From NCBI GenBank assembly GCA_018650445.1, contig JABIFX010000160.1, forward strand, positions 1 through 37,051: 37,051 nt of DNA. The letters run 5' to 3'. Positions within the stretch are counted from its first letter, which is position 1; each line of letters begins with the position of its first letter. This DNA comes from Fidelibacterota bacterium. Lineage in GTDB: Bacteria > Fidelibacterota > UBA8477 > JABMPR01. Both the position numbers and the translations under genes were made by a program. Positions 34,400-37,051 of this stretch are shown piece after piece. The notes below the pieces were generated by a model. It was not told where the DNA came from. It searched no databases and saw only the letters and a list, made by a program, of their open reading frames with translations.

Positions 34400-35177
34400 A
34401 ACCTACTACCTGGTCTTTTCTCCCAGAAGTATCGCCAGAATTTCTTAAGTCAAAGCGTTTGATGGACATCCCTTTTTGTTGAGCCAGATGGAGTAATCCC
34501 CTCAGGGGTATGCGGCCACAGGCTGAGTGATCACCAAGCTGCTCGCCTTGAAACGATTCGATCTGCCTGGCTGCAATGGTATCCAGCCTGACAGCTTTGT
34601 CATAACTGTGAAAATGGCTCAAATCAGTAGAGATGACGATGAGACACTCGTCTCCACCCCAGAGATGTTCGATAACATCCGCAACCTCTTGTTGCCTGGC
34701 TTCACCAACTACAAATGGAATCAGTCTAAAGCTGGCCAGAACTTCCTGTAAAAAGGGAAGCTGGACTTCAAGTGAATGCTCCTCGGCATGTGCCTGATCA
34801 GAAAAAGATATCTGAGGAAAGTCGGAAACCAGGTTTTGAATGGTTTTTGTATCCAGGTTGATCTCACCCAGGGGGGTTTGGAACTGATCTACTGTTGGGA
34901 GCGCCAATCCATGTACATAAACACGATGGGCCGGTCCAAGAAGTATCACCTTGCGAATGAGGTGTCGGTATTGGAGTAGTGTACGGTAGGCCGCCGCAGC
35001 AATTGAACCTGAATAGACAGTACCAGCATGAGGAACAATAATAGCCTTGGGAAGCCCTGTCGTTTTATTCGGTTTTTCATGGATGAAGCCAGAGATTTGA
35101 TCTTCTAATGTGTCAGGATCACCAGGATAAAACATACCTGACACAGCTGAGGGACGTATTTGCTTGATCTTACTCAT
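34371..35177 (-). CDS. amrB: AmmeMemoRadiSam system protein B (MEMO1 family)
   Basis: A 268-residue MEMO1-like protein. Family motifs are IRPSAVSGMFYPGDPDTL, IVPHAGTVYSGSIAAAAY, VILLGPAHRVYVHGLALP, EEHSLEVQLPFLQ and VISTDLSHFHSYDKA. The fold resembles class III extradiol dioxygenases, and the human homologue binds metal. The bacterial function is unknown. First gene of the amrB-amrA-amrS set. The ribosome binding site is weak. Confidence 0.92.
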   Translation of the reverse strand: MSKIKQIRPSAVSGMFYPGDPDTLEDQISGFIHEKPNKTTGLPKAIIVPHAGTVYSGSIAAAAYRTLLQYRHLIRKVILLGPAHRVYVHGLALPTVDQFQTPLGEINLDTKTIQNLVSDFPQISFSDQAHAEEHSLEVQLPFLQEVLASFRLIPFVVGEARQQEVADVIEHLWGGDECLIVISTDLSHFHSYDKAVRLDTIAARQIESFQGEQLGDHSACGRIPLRGLLHLAQQKGMSIKRFDLRNSGDTSGRKDQVVGYGAWGLFES

Positions 35178-35329
35178 GGTGGATTCTTATCAATGAAATA
35201 TAGCGGTGGTAGGGATATTGGCCAATACTGGATTCCTCCAATCTTTGAAAGGACGTGTTTCATTCATTACCTGAAATTAAAGGCCAAAATCTTTGCATGC
35301 GCAAAACTCAGGTCTATATTCACCATGAA

Positions 35330-35374
35330 ATGAAATGGAATGCATCATATTACTTTTTTATGCGATCTGGGTGA
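35330..35374 (+). CDS. Putative leader peptide with tandem Tyr-Tyr-Phe-Phe codons
   Basis: An ATG-to-TGA frame encodes MKWNASYYFFMRSG. Codons 7-10 are TAT TAC TTT TTT (35348-35359). The operon that follows encodes TyrA-PheA and a DAHP synthase, so the four control codons match its end products. A further in-frame ATG at 35297 would give 25 residues with an extra Tyr. Neither start has an ideal ribosome binding site, which is the main weakness. Confidence 0.7.
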   Translation: MKWNASYYFFMRSG

Positions 35375-35408
35375 TGGTTTAAATCTGTATATTTGAACTT
35401 ATTCACCC
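35369..35408 (+). promoter_or_regulatory. Putative antiterminator hairpin of the tyrA-pheA leader
   Basis: GGGTGA (35369-35374, which includes the leader stop) pairs with TCACCC (35403-35408), and inside it GTTTAAAT (35377-35384) pairs with ATTTGAAC (35391-35398), with one G-U pair. The bases 35406-35408 are shared with the terminator, so the two structures are exclusive. The upstream copy TCACC (35320-35324) can instead pair with GGTGA and would act as the 1:2 protector. Confidence 0.65.
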
Positions 35409-35434
35409 TCGTCAATTGGCGGGGGTTTTTTTTT
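35406..35434 (+). terminator. Attenuator terminator upstream of tyrA-pheA
   Basis: CCCTCGTC (35406-35413) and GGCGGGGG (35418-35425) form an 8-bp stem with two G-U pairs and loop AATT, followed by nine T. No plus-strand gene ends nearby, so a terminator here makes sense only as a regulatory element of the operon starting at 35504. Confidence 0.85.
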
Positions 35435-35503
35435 GCTATCAATTTTGTCTCGATAGTAGTGAAAGCGGCGAATTTTGAAAATTGAGAAAAAAGGATCAAG
35501 ATA

Positions 35504-36829
35504 GTGGTACAGAATAATAAAGGAGTAGGGATAATAGGCTTTGGACGCTTTGGAGCGCTACTAGCTGACCTGTTGAGCAATGATTATCAACCCATCATCA
35601 CTGATGAGCGCGACCTATCCGAGCTGGCTCAGTCCTCAGGATATCCCTGGGCAGATCTTGAGACAGCCATGCAACAGGAAACCGTTTTTTTGGCCGTTCC
35701 TATCAGTCGGATGGAGAGTCTACTTAAGGAAATATCTCAACTGAGTCGACCAGGTCAGGTTTTGATTGATGTGGCCTCTGTAAAAACCCGTATTCGAGAC
35801 TGGATGATTGCAGCATTGCCCTCAACCGTGCAAATATTGAATACTCATCCCATGTTTGGACCTGATTCCTACAAGCGGGATCGTGATCTAAGGATGGTCT
35901 TCTGTCCCACTCGTATCGATGCAGAAATTGAAAGTAACTGGCGAAATATTTTTGAATCCTGGGGTTGCAGACTCATTGATCTTGAAGTTGAGGATCATGA
36001 CAGATTAGCCGCTCGCTCTCAAGGTATCACTCACTTTGTGGGTCGCGTCATGAAGGGTATGGATATTCAACCTACTACTGTAGACACACATGGATTCAGA
36101 CAAGTCCACCATGTGGTTGAGCAAACCTGTCAGGATACGGAAGAACTCTTTCATGATTTGCAGTATTACAATCCCTATACACCTGAAATGCTCACCGACT
36201 TCTCACGATCGGTTCATGCCGTGAAAGCTCGTGTGTATAGACCCGATTCTCCCCCCGAGGTGATCGGGTATCAGGGCATCCCAGGCAGTTTTTCTGAGGA
36301 AGCAGCACGCAACTATATGCAAGAGGAAAAGCTGGGAGACATAGACACCAAACCCTGTCTTACCAGTCGAAATGTCATGGAAAGCCTTTATACATATGAA
36401 ATAGATCGTGGAATTATTGCCATGGAGAATGCCCGGGGAGGTGTGGTACATGAGAGTATCCATGCTCTGGCAAAAGCCCGCTGCAAGGTGCGCTCCATGT
36501 TCCACATCCAGGTAAATCAATGTCTTATTACAAAGCGAGGAGTTGATCCCAAAGAGATAACTGAAGTTCGATCTCACCCTCAAGCGCTCAAGCAATGTTC
36601 ACGGTTTTTAAGGGAGAATTTTGCAGACGTCCCTCACCTTGAAGCTGAGGATACTGCTGAAGCTGCCCTGAAACTGCACCAGGGAGAATTTTCAGATACC
36701 ACTGCCGTCATTGCACCTGCTCGAGCAGCTGAATTATATGAGCTGAATGTGAGTCAGTTTGGGATTCAGGACCTGAAAGACAATAAGACGCTGTTTCTTG
36801 TTGTAGAGCGAACAGGAACATCGATTTAA
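35504..36829 (+). CDS. Fused prephenate dehydrogenase (TyrA) - prephenate dehydratase (PheA)
   Basis: A 441-residue bifunctional enzyme. Residues about 6-245 are TyrA: VGIIGFGRFGALLADLL (NAD-binding Gly loop), VFLAVPI, and the catalytic His115 in THPMFGPD. Residues about 253-441 are PheA: VIGYQGIPGSFSEEAA, the NARGGVVHES segment (usual ENSxxGxV), and SHPQALKQC. The typical TRF end is TLF here (DNKTLFLVV). No ACT domain follows, so Phe feedback inhibition through ACT is not expected. GTG start with AGGA 8 bases upstream. The enzyme would give both hydroxyphenylpyruvate and phenylpyruvate from prephenate. Preceded by a putative attenuator. Confidence 0.9.
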   Translation: MVQNNKGVGIIGFGRFGALLADLLSNDYQPIITDERDLSELAQSSGYPWADLETAMQQETVFLAVPISRMESLLKEISQLSRPGQVLIDVASVKTRIRDWMIAALPSTVQILNTHPMFGPDSYKRDRDLRMVFCPTRIDAEIESNWRNIFESWGCRLIDLEVEDHDRLAARSQGITHFVGRVMKGMDIQPTTVDTHGFRQVHHVVEQTCQDTEELFHDLQYYNPYTPEMLTDFSRSVHAVKARVYRPDSPPEVIGYQGIPGSFSEEAARNYMQEEKLGDIDTKPCLTSRNVMESLYTYEIDRGIIAMENARGGVVHESIHALAKARCKVRSMFHIQVNQCLITKRGVDPKEITEVRSHPQALKQCSRFLRENFADVPHLEAEDTAEAALKLHQGEFSDTTAVIAPARAAELYELNVSQFGIQDLKDNKTLFLVVERTGTSI

Positions 36830-36887
36830 GTTGCAATTACTTAACAGAAATAAAACCTTATAGGCCACCACTAAAGGATAGTACACG

Positions 36888-37051
36888 ATGATTGTCATAA
36901 TGAATGTAAACGCTTCCCCCGAAGCAATTGATAGAGTCCAGCAGGAAATCACCAAATTGGGTTATACACCCAAACCTGCTCCGGGTGAAACCCGTACCAT
37001 TGTAGGGGTGATGGGAACTAAACCCCTGCGCGGTAAGCAGCACCTCCAAGC
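36888..37051 (+). CDS. DAHP synthase N-terminal part (3' truncated)
   Basis: An open frame from ATG 36888 runs off the right edge (54 codons). The visible sequence (MIVIMNVNASPEAIDRVQQE, then KLGYTPKPAPGETRTIVGVMG) matches the N-terminal ferredoxin-like regulatory domain of type I-beta 3-deoxy-7-phosphoheptulonate synthases (AroF/Thermotoga type). The enzyme joins PEP and erythrose 4-phosphate, the first step of the shikimate pathway. AAAGGA lies 9 bases upstream. It follows tyrA-pheA by 58 bases in the same direction and likely shares its attenuator. Confidence 0.85.
   Translation, partial: MIVIMNVNASPEAIDRVQQEITKLGYTPKPAPGETRTIVGVMGTKPLRGKQHLQ

Noticed and set aside
35335-35382. Another leader frame, MECIILLFYAIWVMV, in the tyrA-pheA leader.
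   Set aside because: It has only single Phe, Tyr and Trp codons. The overlapping frame at 35330 has four consecutive Tyr/Phe codons and its stop sits inside the antiterminator, so it fits better.
35341-35434. T-box riboswitch before tyrA-pheA.
   Set aside because: The conserved T-box sequence is absent; GGGTGATGG is only a partial resemblance and a leader peptide explains the layout.

Overview
The window (37,051 bases, moderate GC, dense coding, few intergenic gaps) looks like chromosome from a free-living bacterium of the FCB group. The main reason is that three secreted proteins end in a type IX secretion (T9SS)-type C-terminal domain with a PNPFNP motif, as is common in Candidatus Marinimicrobia, Ignavibacteria, Calditrichota and relatives. 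The phylum is an inference; there is no rRNA or tRNA here to confirm it. Shine-Dalgarno sites are clear before many genes, GTG and TTG starts occur, and several genes overlap by ATGA.

Layout. 1-7,750 (+): the end of a uridine-kinase-like gene, a secreted esterase with T9SS tail, an unknown membrane protein, a YihY/BrkB protein, a cupin, a zinc-ribbon protein, a YkgJ Cys-cluster protein, a YaiI protein, a CoA-binding protein and a methyltransferase. 7,851-13,906 (+): a coupled BtpA / YtcJ-like amidohydrolase / C26 amidotransferase operon, then a lipoprotein M16 peptidase ending at a strong terminator. 13,988-16,915 (+): an AlkA-like glycosylase, a cupin, an NTF2-like lipoprotein, MscS and a small membrane protein. 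16,958-23,974 (-): two tandem copies of a secreted beta-propeller plus N-acetylmuramoyl-L-alanine amidase pair, followed by an MltB-like transglycosylase; this is a cell-wall hydrolase island.

24,131-30,619 is selenium-related. A 75-codon SelW/Rdx-like gene on the minus strand contains an in-frame UGA at the CxxU position, followed by a hairpin that fits a bacterial SECIS. A conventional ORF call would miss it. Upstream on the same strand are yqeC, mocA, yqeB, xdhC and a hydantoinase/dihydropyrimidinase gene, the maturation set of selenium-dependent molybdenum hydroxylases, plus an MFS transporter gene broken by one in-frame TAA. No hydroxylase subunit is in the window.

30,676-35,177: a quinone-oxidoreductase-like gene, a 3D-domain protein and the AmmeMemoRadiSam trio (amrB-amrA-amrS). 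35,297-37,051 (+): an aromatic amino acid operon, a TyrA-PheA fusion followed by the start of a DAHP synthase gene. It is preceded by what looks like a complete transcription attenuator: a short leader peptide with consecutive Tyr-Tyr-Phe-Phe codons, mutually exclusive hairpins and an intrinsic terminator.

The two strongest discoveries are the SelW-like selenoprotein with SECIS and divergent promoter, and the Tyr/Phe attenuator in front of tyrA-pheA.
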